This document shows, one piece after another, positions 25,563 to 35,049 of a DNA stretch of 64,000 nt. Position 1 is the first letter of the stretch. Each line of letters opens with the position of its first letter. Below the pieces are notes generated by a model. That model did no database searches, was not told the origin of the DNA, and worked only from the letters and a program-made list of their open reading frames with translations. Source of the stretch: Gimesia sp. (GTDB taxonomy: Bacteria > Planctomycetota > Planctomycetia > Planctomycetales > Planctomycetaceae); NCBI RefSeq assembly GCF_040219335.1, contig NZ_JAVJSQ010000020.1, positions 124,001 to 188,000 on the forward strand. Reading direction: 5' to 3'. The translations under genes and the position numbers were made by a program.

Positions 25563-26929
25563 TGATCTCTGAAAACACTTCGAACTGGGAAGACCCCCTG
25601 CCCCGGCTGGTCGCTCTGTATTTCGATCAGCGACTGGATGAGTCCGAACTGCAGCAGTTGCAGACGCGACTGAAAACGGACCCGGATGCAAGAGTCTTTT
25701 TCGCTCAGTTTTCGATCCTGCAGACTCAGCTGGAATGGGTCTGCACCGACTCAGTCTCACCACGAGAAATGACTCATATTCCGGCCTCCTATCACGCCAG
25801 AGCGCGTAACTGGAATCTGATTCTCTATATCTCATGCTGTATCTGCCTGGCGATCGGCGGACTGTTTTTCATGTATCTGACAACTCCCGTCGCTCACGTT
25901 TATCCAACCGCTGACAGCCACTGGGAATCCGGTTTGATCGCAGATGAGGAAACGCTGCTTTCAGGTTCGCGCAGACAGCTGTCGAGAGGTGCCATAGAAA
26001 TTCGCTTCACTTCCGGATCGATCGTTAACCTGCAGGCACCAGCGCTGTTTACAATCCAGGGATCGAATGCGGTCTTTCTGGAAGCGGGAAAGCTGGTTGC
26101 CGACATCCCTGAAGCAGGACATGGCTTTACCGTGGAAACACAGTCCGGTCAGATTGTGGATCTTGGCACATCTTTTTCCGTAACCGTAGAGGCGGACCGA
26201 AACACGGAAGTCAAAGTCTATCGGGGTAAAGTCCAGGTCGCTGGTACAACAGATTCGCAAACTCCACTCGACCTGTCAGCCAACCACGCGGTGGAGATCG
26301 ACTCCATATCCAGGTCAATCCTGCCTCGGGACTATACCAGCAGCGATTTCATCCCACTGATTGCCCGCGATTACAGCGTAGACAGTTTCAGCGAAAATGT
26401 TGTGTTTCAGGAACAGTTTCCGGATCAGATCGCCCGGGGAGAGTTTCAGCTTCTTGAACGAGATGGCACAGTCTTTCTCTTTCCCGAACTGAGAGAGATC
26501 CAGCTCTACAATAACCTCAATGTCTCCATCAGCCAGCCTGGCAGCTACTGGTCCTACGAGCAGATAGAAACGGATACCGATTTCATCCCGCGGGGAATGA
26601 AAGTCGACTGCTACCGACTCTATTACGATCCAGCCAGCAACAAGAATGACATGCTGCCGGTAGAAGGCACGATTCACTTTCATCAGCCTGTGTTGGGAAT
26701 GATTACCACCAGAAACCGGCTGCTGGAAACCGACCACATTCTCAATCCCCTTTGCCAGGGAGGCAACTGCCCTCAGATTAAACACCAGGAAATCGAAACC
26801 CGAGTATCAGAGAATGGCAGCCGCCAGGACATCATTACACTCTCCGAAGACCGCAAAACGCTCAACTTCAAACTATTCACAGGTACAAACTACATCGATG
26901 AATTCAGGGTGCTGGTTGCAGCCCCCTAG
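25562..26929 (+). CDS. FecR-domain transmembrane anti-sigma/regulator protein
   Basis: A 455-residue single-pass membrane protein starting at the ATG that overlaps the sigma factor stop. The cytoplasmic head (about 1-80) contains LPRLVALYFDQRLDESELQQ, like the sigma-binding part of such proteins. One helix lies at about 85-110 (LILYISCCICLAIGGLFFMYL). The FecR domain spans about 130-255 (LSRGAIEIRFTSGSIVNLQA, then VDLGTSFSVTV and VKVYRGKVQV). The last 170 residues are an extracytoplasmic beta-rich region without the LamG domain commonly fused in planctomycetes. A DUF1559 pseudopilin and a small lipoprotein gene follow and may be the regulated genes. Confidence 0.88.
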   Translation: MISENTSNWEDPLPRLVALYFDQRLDESELQQLQTRLKTDPDARVFFAQFSILQTQLEWVCTDSVSPREMTHIPASYHARARNWNLILYISCCICLAIGGLFFMYLTTPVAHVYPTADSHWESGLIADEETLLSGSRRQLSRGAIEIRFTSGSIVNLQAPALFTIQGSNAVFLEAGKLVADIPEAGHGFTVETQSGQIVDLGTSFSVTVEADRNTEVKVYRGKVQVAGTTDSQTPLDLSANHAVEIDSISRSILPRDYTSSDFIPLIARDYSVDSFSENVVFQEQFPDQIARGEFQLLERDGTVFLFPELREIQLYNNLNVSISQPGSYWSYEQIETDTDFIPRGMKVDCYRLYYDPASNKNDMLPVEGTIHFHQPVLGMITTRNRLLETDHILNPLCQGGNCPQIKHQEIETRVSENGSRQDIITLSEDRKTLNFKLFTGTNYIDEFRVLVAAP

Positions 26930-27056
26930 CCTCTGCGCAATGCGCTTGTTTTCACAGTCATCCCGGGTCGGCTATATCCATATTTTCACCAGTGAGCTGA
27001 GACTGTGAATTGCCATACCGAGTTGTTATCTGCTTCATTATTCAAAGGAGTTTTTT

Positions 27057-28094
27057 ATGAAACCTGATCGTTCTGCTAAATACGTTCGAGGCTTCACATT
27101 AATTGAGTTACTCGTTGTAATCGCGATTATCGCAATTTTAATTGCCTTACTGCTGCCTGCAGTTCAACAGGCTCGCGAAGCGGCGCGGCGCTCGCAATGC
27201 AAAAACAATCTCAAACAGTTCGGTCTGGCGATGCACAACTATGCCGACACGCATGGTGTGCTGCCCTGCCTGAAGGGAGGCGCAGGGGGAGATGTATCCG
27301 GTGCAGGACTGTTAGACACCGGAACGGGCAACCGCAGCTGGATGAGCGGCATTGTCTTTCTGCTTCCCTTCCTCGACCAGGCACCTCTGTGGAACCAGAT
27401 CTCGAGTCTACCCGGTCAGGGAGGCCGACCGAATGATCCCAATTCGTTTCCCCAACCTCATCTGGCTCTCATGCTCTGCCCCTCCTCACCTGTGCCACCA
27501 CGTGCAGAAGGTGGACTGGCACCTCGCAGCTACTGCTTGAGCGTAGGGGACACCATCAATGACAACATCTCTTCCAAGAATCCCCGCGGGCCTTTTGGCT
27601 GGCTCTCTGACACCCGGATGCGTGATTTTCTGGATGGGACCAGCAATACCATTCTGATGGCAGAACGAGAACTGGGAGGCACCGGATCCTTTCTGGGGCG
27701 TGCTGCCGCTTCCATCTCCAACCTGGACACGAACCCCGCAGCCTGCCTGAGTACGATTTCAGGGAACACCTATAACGTCACCATGGACGGTCATCGGATG
27801 GGTCAGCGCTGGGCCATCGGATATCCGTTTTACTCCGGGATCACCACGGTACTTCCGCCGAACAGTCCTTCCTGCTCTTCGAGCGGACACCAGGGATGGG
27901 GCATCTATTCTGCCAGTAGCCTGCACACAGGTGGCTGCCACGTGTTGATGGGAGATGGTGCGGTACGCTTTGTCAGTGAAAATATCGATTCCGGTTTCCC
28001 CTCTGATCCACAGGTGACGACCGGTCCCAGCCCCTACGGTGTCTGGGGCGCATTGGGAACCATGAGTGGATCGGAAACCATTGGAGAGTTTTAA
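27057..28094 (+). CDS. DUF1559 pseudopilin (type IV prepilin leader)
   Basis: A 345-residue protein of the planctomycete DUF1559 family. It begins with a prepilin peptidase site [20 protein letters not shown] followed by the family's LLPAVQQAREAARRSQC and NNLKQFGLAMHNYADTHG. A C-terminal block (GGCHVLMGDGAVRFVSENID) gives the usual H-x-x-x-x-M-x-D-G-S/A-V-R-F end signature. AAAGGAG precedes the ATG by about 8 bases. Such proteins are thought to form pseudopilus-like structures; direct function is unknown. It lies 127 bases after the FecR gene and 37 bases before a small lipoprotein gene. Confidence 0.93.
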   Translation: MKPDRSAKYVRGFTLIELLVVIAIIAILIALLLPAVQQAREAARRSQCKNNLKQFGLAMHNYADTHGVLPCLKGGAGGDVSGAGLLDTGTGNRSWMSGIVFLLPFLDQAPLWNQISSLPGQGGRPNDPNSFPQPHLALMLCPSSPVPPRAEGGLAPRSYCLSVGDTINDNISSKNPRGPFGWLSDTRMRDFLDGTSNTILMAERELGGTGSFLGRAAASISNLDTNPAACLSTISGNTYNVTMDGHRMGQRWAIGYPFYSGITTVLPPNSPSCSSSGHQGWGIYSASSLHTGGCHVLMGDGAVRFVSENIDSGFPSDPQVTTGPSPYGVWGALGTMSGSETIGEF

Positions 28095-28131
28095 TCCTCT
28101 ACTCAATACAACAAACAGAAAGAATCGCCAT

Positions 28132-28302
28132 ATGAATCACATCTGGAAACAACTCCTACTCAGTCTTACCCTGCTCTGCGCTGCCGGCCTGACTACCGGT
28201 TGCAGTGATGACAGTGGCCCTGCTGATGCTCCGAAAGAAACGACCCCCGAACCAGGGGACACCACACTTCTGGAACAGAGCCTGCCCGGTCAGATTTCCT
28301 GA
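28132..28302 (+). CDS. Small lipoprotein accompanying the DUF1559 gene
   Basis: A 56-residue protein. The chosen ATG gives a signal peptide (HIWKQLLLSLTLLCAAG) with lipobox LTTGC, followed by a short Asp/Pro/Glu-rich tail. An in-frame upstream start at 28066 overlaps the DUF1559 gene and spoils the signal. Small lipoprotein genes of this kind often follow DUF1559 genes in planctomycetes (from general knowledge). A clear terminator follows, closing the sigma-FecR-DUF1559-lipoprotein run. Confidence 0.75.
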   Translation: MNHIWKQLLLSLTLLCAAGLTTGCSDDSGPADAPKETTPEPGDTTLLEQSLPGQIS

Positions 28303-28324
28303 CTACTGTTTCAGAATGCTCAAG

Positions 28325-28359
28325 ACGCCTGCCTGATTTTAATCCGGCGGGCGTTTTTT
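28325..28359 (+). terminator. Rho-independent terminator of the sigma-FecR-DUF1559-lipoprotein run
   Basis: Stem ACGCCTGCC / GGCGGGCGT with one mismatch, a 12-base loop and six T residues, 23 bases after the lipoprotein stop codon. Confidence 0.85.
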
Positions 28360-28455
28360 CCTGGAAGTAAGATCGCTGACCGGTTTATACAAGTCGGTAT
28401 GAGAGACCTGTAGAATTGGTGTGTCGCATTCAGAGCTGTCAAAGCAAGAAAGAGT

Positions 28456-30234
28456 TCAACCAGCGTGAGCTCTTGTTTGCGGCGGATTCTGTTCTTGAGA
28501 ATTGGAATTCTTTTCCTTACGAGTCAACTGCAGCACGAGAAACCCCTCTCCCCTGTATTTCAGAATTAATCGGATCGCTCCTTTGTAATGCTGTTTTAGA
28601 TAAGAGTCGATCAGTGGAACCTGTTTCTCGCGCGTGATCAAATACATTTGATCTGAATCGATTAACTCATCCATCGGCGACTGAATTTTGTAAGCACGCA
28701 GCTTCTCCTGAAAATGGGGAGATTGCTGCAGCCCATTCAAGAACAGAAACTTGAAATCCCTGATTTCGGATTGATTGTCATAGGGCAGAAAACTCTCAAT
28801 GGGAAGCATCCACATACTGACAAACACCTTCTCAGGCCAGCGTTGGTGCATTTCCGTCAGATTCTGTTTGAAACCAGCATTCCTGGCCACAAGATGATCT
28901 GACCACTTTTTCTGATCCCAGACCAGTAACGCACATCCCAGCAGCAGAATGACGACACCGATTTTAAACAGAACCCCTCGAGAGGGAGATTGCGTATCAG
29001 TTGTCACATTCCAACCGGTCTGATTCAGGAGCAACGTGAAATAGAAGGGAAGTGAAATCAGACAGGTCAAGACCCGCGAAGGCAATTTCAAATAAACGAT
29101 CAGCATGATCATTATCAGGACCACCCAGAATAGAGTCCATCTGATAATGGAACGTTGCCAGGACCGTCTCTGGTTCAGCCGATTGAAGACAATTGTAGCA
29201 TAAAGACAAATCAGGAAAACCGGATGCACGGCTGCATGTCGGGCCGAGTGAATCCAGGCTTTTTTTACCTGGGGAAATTCACTGAGCTTTAGAGCATCCG
29301 TTTTTTCTTTGAACTTCTGTAGTCGTTCCAGGCTGTATGTATCCTGATCGAGATAGACCCACTCCCGCAGCATCTGGTAATCCGTATTACTCCAGCCGAC
29401 TTCGTCGAAGATGGGTTTCGTCGTTTCTACATAAGGAATTTGCGTGTAGTTGATTAATAGAGCTGTTACAGAATGGTAAGGCAGAAAGACGCGCCACGCT
29501 TCATCCTGCTGGTAGTATTGGCGATCATAATATTGCCCCCCCAGCACTCCACAGATCGCAAGAGTTGCAGGCAGGAGATAAGGTTTCAGTTTATTGCTCC
29601 TGGCCATCTGCCATCCGATGACTATCAGAATTGGCAGACTTGCCAGACACAACATTTGCAGACTCGCATAACGAATCAGACTGGCATAAATCAGACAAGC
29701 GGCACCTTCCCATTTGAGCCAGGGAAGATGACTCCCTCGTTGATCCTGAAACAGGCTGACGATCACCAGTGACAGACCGGCCAGGCCGACCATAAATGCC
29801 GTCGTGGTGAATTGCAGATGAGCCAGAAAGTAAATCCCGACTCCCAGATAAAAAATCAGGTAGCTCAAAACCGAGAACTTGTTTCGGCTCAATAGCAGAA
29901 TGGCATACAACAACAACCAGTGCGCCAAAAACTGAGAAAGCAGCAGATAACTGCCGTACCATGGAACATCGGGAGCGACAGAGTAAAGCTGTTTCAGAGT
30001 GCTTCCCAATAGCACATTCGAATACAGCAGGTGCTCATCAGGCCCCTTGACCGTTCCGTATCCGGATGCAACCAGCGCCATAACAGGGTCGTCGTTGGTG
30101 TCATAAGTGGGCGTCATCAGCAGATGTGTCAACCCAAACAACAAGATCACAACACCTGCTGCGCAACGCGCCGGTGACTGGCAGTACCAGTTCAATAGAG
30201 TGGAGATTCTGGATTGTTCTTCCTGGGACGACAT
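28456..30234 (-). CDS. GT-C-like multi-pass membrane protein, paralogue A
   Basis: A 592-residue integral membrane protein with about 11-12 helices and a soluble C-terminal part. After the first helix an acidic motif TNDDPVMALVASGYG lies in the first outer loop, where GT-C glycosyltransferases keep their catalytic Asp. GPDEHLLYSN and VPWYGSYLLL follow. The end has a soluble domain with FLPYDNQSEI. I predict a polyprenyl-phosphate-sugar-dependent glycosyltransferase, by fold logic only; no family is recognised with certainty. It is clearly paralogous to the gene at 36850-38622 over its whole length, and the two bracket the amino-sugar cluster in opposite orientation. Confidence 0.7.
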   Translation of the reverse strand: MSSQEEQSRISTLLNWYCQSPARCAAGVVILLFGLTHLLMTPTYDTNDDPVMALVASGYGTVKGPDEHLLYSNVLLGSTLKQLYSVAPDVPWYGSYLLLSQFLAHWLLLYAILLLSRNKFSVLSYLIFYLGVGIYFLAHLQFTTTAFMVGLAGLSLVIVSLFQDQRGSHLPWLKWEGAACLIYASLIRYASLQMLCLASLPILIVIGWQMARSNKLKPYLLPATLAICGVLGGQYYDRQYYQQDEAWRVFLPYHSVTALLINYTQIPYVETTKPIFDEVGWSNTDYQMLREWVYLDQDTYSLERLQKFKEKTDALKLSEFPQVKKAWIHSARHAAVHPVFLICLYATIVFNRLNQRRSWQRSIIRWTLFWVVLIMIMLIVYLKLPSRVLTCLISLPFYFTLLLNQTGWNVTTDTQSPSRGVLFKIGVVILLLGCALLVWDQKKWSDHLVARNAGFKQNLTEMHQRWPEKVFVSMWMLPIESFLPYDNQSEIRDFKFLFLNGLQQSPHFQEKLRAYKIQSPMDELIDSDQMYLITREKQVPLIDSYLKQHYKGAIRLILKYRGEGFLVLQLTRKEKNSNSQEQNPPQTRAHAG

Positions 30235-30574
30235 CGGCTACCAGTCGAAAGTGAAATAGCGGGAATAACAGACAATATCCGATACAAAAGCAAAATATAT
30301 ACCAGTTCCACTGCGTCGGGTTATAACAATAATCCGGATTAGAGATCTCATGCATCCGCAAAGAACGCTGAAATCCTCTAGAAAAGCCCCCTCCAATAGC
30401 AGTAACCTCGTTAGTCTCACCGTTTCGAATTACGGGGACCCGGCGCTGAGCAAATGGCACTGTTGTTGCTATTACATAGTTCATATTTGACTCAGTTTCG
30501 CAAATCATGATCGGCCAAGATGATAATGCACCTGACCTCGTCAGGGGTGATGTACATAATTGGATACATTTTGT
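30235..30574. other. Divergent promoter region of the amino-sugar cluster
   Basis: About 340 bases between the start of GT-C-like paralogue A (minus) and the aminotransferase gene (plus). Both promoters should be here. I see no strong hairpin or repeat. Minus-strand frames through it show no protein-like features. Confidence 0.4.
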
Positions 30575-31786
30575 ATGGCGTCGTTAATCCCGTTCAACAA
30601 ACCGTTTTTTGCTGGTAAAGAACTGCATTATATTGCCCAGGCAGTCACGCTGGGAAATATCTCTGGAGATGGTGATTTTGCGCGGCGCTGTGTGGAGATT
30701 ATGCAACAGCGTTTCCACGTTCATAAGATCCTCCTCACACCGTCCTGTACGGCGGCCCTGGAGTTGTCAGCCATGCTGCTGGAGCTTCAACCTGGTGACG
30801 AAGTCATCATGCCATCCTATACTTTTGTTTCGACGGCCAACGCCTTCGCCCGCATGGGAGCGAAACCCGTGTTTGTCGATATCCGTCCCGATACGCTCAA
30901 CATGGATGAACGACTGGTCGAGGAAGCGATTACCGAAAAGACCAAAGCGATCGTCCCCGTGCATTATGCCGGCGTCGGTTGCGAAATGGATCTTATCCTG
31001 ACGATCGCCGACAAATATGGACTGCGTGTGATTGAAGATGCAGCGCAAGGCGTGAACGCCCAATACCAGAACCAGTATCTTGGTTCGCTGGGTGACCTGG
31101 GTTGCTACAGTTTCCATGAAACGAAAAACTTCATCTGTGGTGAAGGAGGCGCAATCTGCCTGAACTCAGAAGAGTTCGTCGACCGGGCACACGTTCTGCG
31201 CGATAAAGGAACCAATCGGCAGGCATTCTTCCAGGGACTCGTAGATAAATACACCTGGTGCGACATCGGTTCTTCCTTTGTATTAAGCGAATTGAACTGT
31301 GCGTTCCTCTATGCACAACTGGAAATGTTTGACGAGATCAATCAGAAACGTCAGCAGATCTATGAACTCTACAGGCAGAGCCTGCAACCACTCGAAGAAG
31401 CTCAGTTACTGCGTATGCCCCGGATTCCGGAAGACTGCGTCAGTAATCATCACATGTTTTACATTCTACTTCCCAGTAAAACGGTGCGGGATGGACTGCT
31501 GGCTCATTTAAAGGAGCAACAGATTCATGCCGTCTTCCATTACATTCCACTACACACTTCCCCCGTCGGACAGACATGGGGATATCGTGAGGGAGACTTG
31601 CCGGTTACGGAGCAATGTGCGGCGTGTTTACTGCGTCTTCCTTTCTACTATGAAATTACCCCTGAAGAACAGCAACTGGTCGTTTGCGAAATAGAAAAGT
31701 TTCTAACCAAAAATGTTTCTCAGTCCCTGTTGCCAGACAGTTTACAGTTGAAGACTGATTTTCAACGCCCTCTCGATACCCCTTAA
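30575..31786 (+). CDS. wecE: dTDP-4-amino-4,6-dideoxygalactose transaminase-like (WecE/RffA type)
   Basis: A 403-residue PLP-dependent sugar aminotransferase of the DegT/DnrJ/EryC1/StrS family. The sequence follows E. coli WecE closely along its length: IPFNKPFFAGKEL, LLTPSCTAALELSAMLL, GDEVIMPSYTFVSTANAF, VPVHYAGVGCEMD, VIEDAAQG (Asp155, PLP pyridine contact), SFHETKN (Lys184, Schiff base), DKGTNR and VDKYTWCDIGSS. WecE converts dTDP-4-keto-6-deoxyglucose to dTDP-4-amino-4,6-dideoxygalactose, using glutamate. I use the ATG at 30575; a TTG five codons earlier is possible, and neither has a good ribosome-binding site. The dTDP-glucose synthesis genes (rmlA/rmlB types) and an N-acetyltransferase are not in this window. 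Confidence 0.92.
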   Translation: MASLIPFNKPFFAGKELHYIAQAVTLGNISGDGDFARRCVEIMQQRFHVHKILLTPSCTAALELSAMLLELQPGDEVIMPSYTFVSTANAFARMGAKPVFVDIRPDTLNMDERLVEEAITEKTKAIVPVHYAGVGCEMDLILTIADKYGLRVIEDAAQGVNAQYQNQYLGSLGDLGCYSFHETKNFICGEGGAICLNSEEFVDRAHVLRDKGTNRQAFFQGLVDKYTWCDIGSSFVLSELNCAFLYAQLEMFDEINQKRQQIYELYRQSLQPLEEAQLLRMPRIPEDCVSNHHMFYILLPSKTVRDGLLAHLKEQQIHAVFHYIPLHTSPVGQTWGYREGDLPVTEQCAACLLRLPFYYEITPEEQQLVVCEIEKFLTKNVSQSLLPDSLQLKTDFQRPLDTP

Positions 31787-31794
31787 AAGTTACC

Positions 31795-31820
31795 GACAAT
31801 GAAAATCACTCTTCATTGTC
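31795..31820 (+). terminator. Stem-loop between wecE-like and glycosyltransferase genes
   Basis: Perfect 9-bp stem GACAATGAA / TTCATTGTC with an 8-base loop. No T-run follows, so it may be an mRNA stability or processing element inside the operon rather than a full terminator. Confidence 0.4.
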
Positions 31821-31850
31821 ATTCAAGTTTACATATTTCAGATTGATACG

Positions 31851-32816
31851 ATGAAAGTTTCTGTATCAAAATCAGGACCGCTAATCAGTGTCGTGACTCC
31901 GGTATACGGAGCACACGACCTGCTGGAAGAGCTTTATGCTCGCCTCATCCAGGCTTTATCCCAGATTACTGAAGATTATGAAATCATCATGGTCAATGAT
32001 GCCAGTCCCGATGATTCCTGGTGTCTGATCCAGCGGTTCGCAACACAGAATTCTCGACTTAAAGGAGTCAATTTATCGAGAAATTTTGGCCAGCATCATG
32101 CGATTACAGCCGGCCTGGAATTCGCCCGAGGGAAATGGGTTGTTGTCATGGATTGTGATCTGCAAGATCAACCTGAAGAAATCCCCAAGCTGTATCAAAC
32201 TGCTCAACAGGGATTTGATGTGGTAGTCGGGATTCGTCACACCAGACAGGACACCACAATCAAGAAGCTATGTTCTCGCTATTTTTACAAGGTATTTGCC
32301 TATTTCACCAATACCAGAATTGAACACCAGATAGGAAATTTCGGTATTTATTCGCGCAAGGTCATTCGGAGTATTTTGAAATTTAAGGAACAGACAAGAT
32401 CGTTTGGACTCTTTGTGATCTGGGCTGGTTTCCGCAGAATCGAGATCCCGATAGAACATGCAAAACGCCCCACCGGAAAGTCTACCTATAACTTCCCCCG
32501 TATGATCAGCCTGGCTTTCAACTCTATTATTGCCTACTCCAACAAGCTATTAATCCTCTTTGTCAAACTGGGATTTCTGCTGGCTGGTTTTTCGTTCCTG
32601 TTTACACTGTGGTTACTTTTCCGTTACGTCATCTGGGGAATTCCAGTTATTGGCTGGACCAGCTTAATCGTTTCCATATATTTGTCGACCGGATTGATGA
32701 TCATGGTTGTGGGAGCAGTAGGAATCTACATCGGAAAAATCTTCGATGAAGTCAAAGGCAGACCGCTCTACCTGATCGAGTCAACCACCTTCGAACTGGA
32801 TTCTGACGATGAATAA
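31851..32816 (+). CDS. Polyprenyl-phosphate glycosyltransferase, GT2 (DPM1/ArnC/GtrB type)
   Basis: A 321-residue enzyme predicted to transfer a sugar from a nucleotide to undecaprenyl phosphate on the cytoplasmic face. The GT-A domain (1-215) shows VVTPVYGAHDLLEEL, VNDASPDDSW, LSRNFGQHHAITAGLEFARG and the D-x-D motif MDCDLQDQPEE (Asp101, Asp103). Two membrane helices follow (about 233-260 and 270-298), exactly as in GtrB/ArnC proteins. It overlaps the next gene by 8 bases. Its sugar could be the amino-sugar made by the WecE-type enzyme (inference from context). Confidence 0.9.
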   Translation: MKVSVSKSGPLISVVTPVYGAHDLLEELYARLIQALSQITEDYEIIMVNDASPDDSWCLIQRFATQNSRLKGVNLSRNFGQHHAITAGLEFARGKWVVVMDCDLQDQPEEIPKLYQTAQQGFDVVVGIRHTRQDTTIKKLCSRYFYKVFAYFTNTRIEHQIGNFGIYSRKVIRSILKFKEQTRSFGLFVIWAGFRRIEIPIEHAKRPTGKSTYNFPRMISLAFNSIIAYSNKLLILFVKLGFLLAGFSFLFTLWLLFRYVIWGIPVIGWTSLIVSIYLSTGLMIMVVGAVGIYIGKIFDEVKGRPLYLIESTTFELDSDDE

Positions 32817-33954
32817 ACCTTTCAAGCTGGGATTTATCGGTGGTGGAATTAATTCCGCCGTCGGAACGACACATTTTATTGCCGCACAGATGGATGATCG
32901 TTTTCGAGTGAAAGCAGGCTGTTTCAGCCGAAATCCCGAAATCAATCGTCAAACCGCCGAACGATGGGGCGTTTCCCCGGAACGGAACTATGCGACTTTT
33001 GCTGAATTGCTGGAACAGGAACAAGGACGACTGGATGCAATTGTGGTTCTGACTCCCACTCCAGACCATGTCGAACCGGTCGTTCAGGCGTTTCGCCGAG
33101 GATACGCTGTGATCTGTGAAAAGTCTCTCGCCAGCAACATTGAAGACGCGTTAGTGATACGTCAGGCTCAACTGCAGCATGGCAACTTCCTGGCAGTGAC
33201 CTACAATTATACGGGCTATCCGATGCTGCGGGAGCTCAAATATCAGATCGATGAAGGCCTGTTAGGGGCCATTCAACAGATTCATATTGAAATGCCTCAG
33301 GAGGGTTATGCACGGCTGAACCGAGATGGAGAGCCTATGCTCCCCCAGGAATGGCGCCTGCATGATGCCGAACTTCCCACCCTTTCTCTGGACCTGGGTG
33401 GCCATGTCCACAATATCATCGACTTCCTTTCAGGAAAGAACCCACAGAAACTGGTGGCACTCCAGAGTAGTCAGGGACGGTTCAGCCAGGTCATAGATAA
33501 TTTGCTTTGCGTTGCCGAATACACGGGGGGACTCACGTGTAACATCTGGTACAGTAAATGTGCACTGGGCTATCGCAACGGGTTGCGTGTTCGTGTATTT
33601 GGGGAACGGGGCGCGGCTGAATGGCTGCAGATGGAGCCGGAGTATTTAATCTGCCATGACCATAAGGGGCACAAAACCATTCTGGATCGGGCAAGTGTTG
33701 ATACAGGAATAGCGCATCTGGCCCGGTATAACCGCTTCAAGTCAGGTCATCCAGCCGGTTTTCTTGAAGCATTCGGAAATCTTTACTGGGATATCGCGGA
33801 CAGTCTGCAACAGTTTCAACAGACTGGGACCCAACAGAATATGGAATACGTGTTTGAAACCGGACATGCACTGGAGGGGTTGGTCATGTTTGACGCGATG
33901 TCTCGGTCGTCAGAATCAAATCAATGGGTCTCTGTCATCGTTCCAGAGAAATAA
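32809..33954 (+). CDS. Gfo/Idh/MocA family oxidoreductase in the amino-sugar cluster
   Basis: A 381-residue NAD(P)-dependent sugar dehydrogenase-like protein. The Rossmann loop is GFIGGGINSAVGTTHF (Gly-rich, with an insertion), the EKP-type motif is ICEKSLASN (EKS variant), and the substrate domain has LDLGGHVHNIIDFL with the likely catalytic His. It overlaps the genes on both sides (8 bases before; TAATG with the next one), so it belongs to the same operon. It may oxidise or epimerise the sugar or its acceptor. Confidence 0.85.
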   Translation: MNKPFKLGFIGGGINSAVGTTHFIAAQMDDRFRVKAGCFSRNPEINRQTAERWGVSPERNYATFAELLEQEQGRLDAIVVLTPTPDHVEPVVQAFRRGYAVICEKSLASNIEDALVIRQAQLQHGNFLAVTYNYTGYPMLRELKYQIDEGLLGAIQQIHIEMPQEGYARLNRDGEPMLPQEWRLHDAELPTLSLDLGGHVHNIIDFLSGKNPQKLVALQSSQGRFSQVIDNLLCVAEYTGGLTCNIWYSKCALGYRNGLRVRVFGERGAAEWLQMEPEYLICHDHKGHKTILDRASVDTGIAHLARYNRFKSGHPAGFLEAFGNLYWDIADSLQQFQQTGTQQNMEYVFETGHALEGLVMFDAMSRSSESNQWVSVIVPEK

Positions 33955-35048
33955 TGAGTGCCATGAGTATTGAACTAACGCTCGACAGTTATCCGGATGA
34001 TCCCGAAAAAATTGCATTCTGCACTGATTTTCTGGAGGGTAAATCCCCGCGATATCTATTGGGGCGTAATCAGTGGGCACAAAGTATCAGTCGTCATCTC
34101 AATGTTGCTGGATTTATTGATGAGTATTGTCACGAGAGTGAATTTCTCGGGAAACCTGTACTCTCGTTAGATGAAGTACCAGATAACGGAATTGTTGTTT
34201 CGACAGTCGTGGGAATTTTGCCATTGACGGTCGCTCTAAAATTATCGGAACGAAACATCCGCCATATTGATTACTTTGCATTTCGCAGGTACTCGGGCCT
34301 TACCTTGGAGCCAGTGTTGTTCTGGGATGAATTCATCACAGATTATTCGCGACATCAGGAAAAATATGAGAAGGTTTATTGTTGTCTGAAAGATCAGCAA
34401 TCTAGAACGATATACGAAAACCTGATCAATTTCCGTCTGTCCGGCGATCTATCATACATGGATGGATTTGAAGATCGACAGCACCAGCAATACTTTGAAG
34501 ACTTTCTCAATCTGAAAAACCAGGGGGAAGTCTTTCTTGACGTCGGCTGTTTCGACGGCTTGACCAGTCTGGAATTTATTAAACGCTGTCCTGAATATGC
34601 CGGCATTCATATTTTTGAACCTGAACCTGGGAATCTAAAGGTCGTTCGGAAGAATCTGGCTGACTACCCGCGTATTGTTTTTCATGACTGTGGGTTATCT
34701 GATCACAGCCAGACCTTGCGATTTTCTGCTGATGGATCCTCTTCCCGTGTGAGCGATCAGGGAGAGTTGCAGATTCAGGTAGAACGTCTGGATGACGTCA
34801 TAAAGGGGCCCGGTTCCTTCATCAAAATGGATATTGAGGGTGCTGAAATTGAGGCTCTTCGAGGGGCACGACATACAATTCTTGAGCATCATCCGAAACT
34901 GGCAATCTGTGTTTACCATCGTGCTGACGACTTCTGGAAAATCCCTGAAACGGTATTCTCGATCCGAGATGATTATGATCTCTACCTGAGGCATTACACC
35001 GAAGGAGTCACTGAAACCGTCATGTTTTTTATTCCTGCTGGGAATTGA
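33954..35048 (+). CDS. FkbM-family methyltransferase with N-terminal Rossmann-like domain
   Basis: A 364-residue protein. The start ATG overlaps the preceding TAA (TAATG), indicating coupled translation; an ATG at 33963 is an alternative. Residues about 25-125 have the look of a PglD-type nucleotide/sugar-binding domain (GFIDEYCHESEFLGKPVL, then IVVSTVVG). Residues about 190-355 are a FkbM-type SAM methyltransferase: EVFLDVGCFDGLTSLEFI, IHIFEPEPGN and the signature FIKMDIEGAEIEALRGA. These enzymes usually O-methylate sugars or polyketides. By context the target would be a sugar in the lipid-linked product. Confidence 0.85.
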   Translation: MSAMSIELTLDSYPDDPEKIAFCTDFLEGKSPRYLLGRNQWAQSISRHLNVAGFIDEYCHESEFLGKPVLSLDEVPDNGIVVSTVVGILPLTVALKLSERNIRHIDYFAFRRYSGLTLEPVLFWDEFITDYSRHQEKYEKVYCCLKDQQSRTIYENLINFRLSGDLSYMDGFEDRQHQQYFEDFLNLKNQGEVFLDVGCFDGLTSLEFIKRCPEYAGIHIFEPEPGNLKVVRKNLADYPRIVFHDCGLSDHSQTLRFSADGSSSRVSDQGELQIQVERLDDVIKGPGSFIKMDIEGAEIEALRGARHTILEHHPKLAICVYHRADDFWKIPETVFSIRDDYDLYLRHYTEGVTETVMFFIPAGN

Positions 35049-35049
35049 G

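Noticed and set aside
30101-30508. A minus-strand frame overlapping the start of GT-C-like paralogue A and the divergent promoter region.
   Set aside because: It overlaps a gene with a conserved paralogue in a different frame and has no protein-family feature.
31795-31820. Stem-loop after the wecE-like gene as a full operon terminator.
   Set aside because: No T-run follows and the next gene is close and functionally linked, so I list it only as a possible processing or weak termination element.
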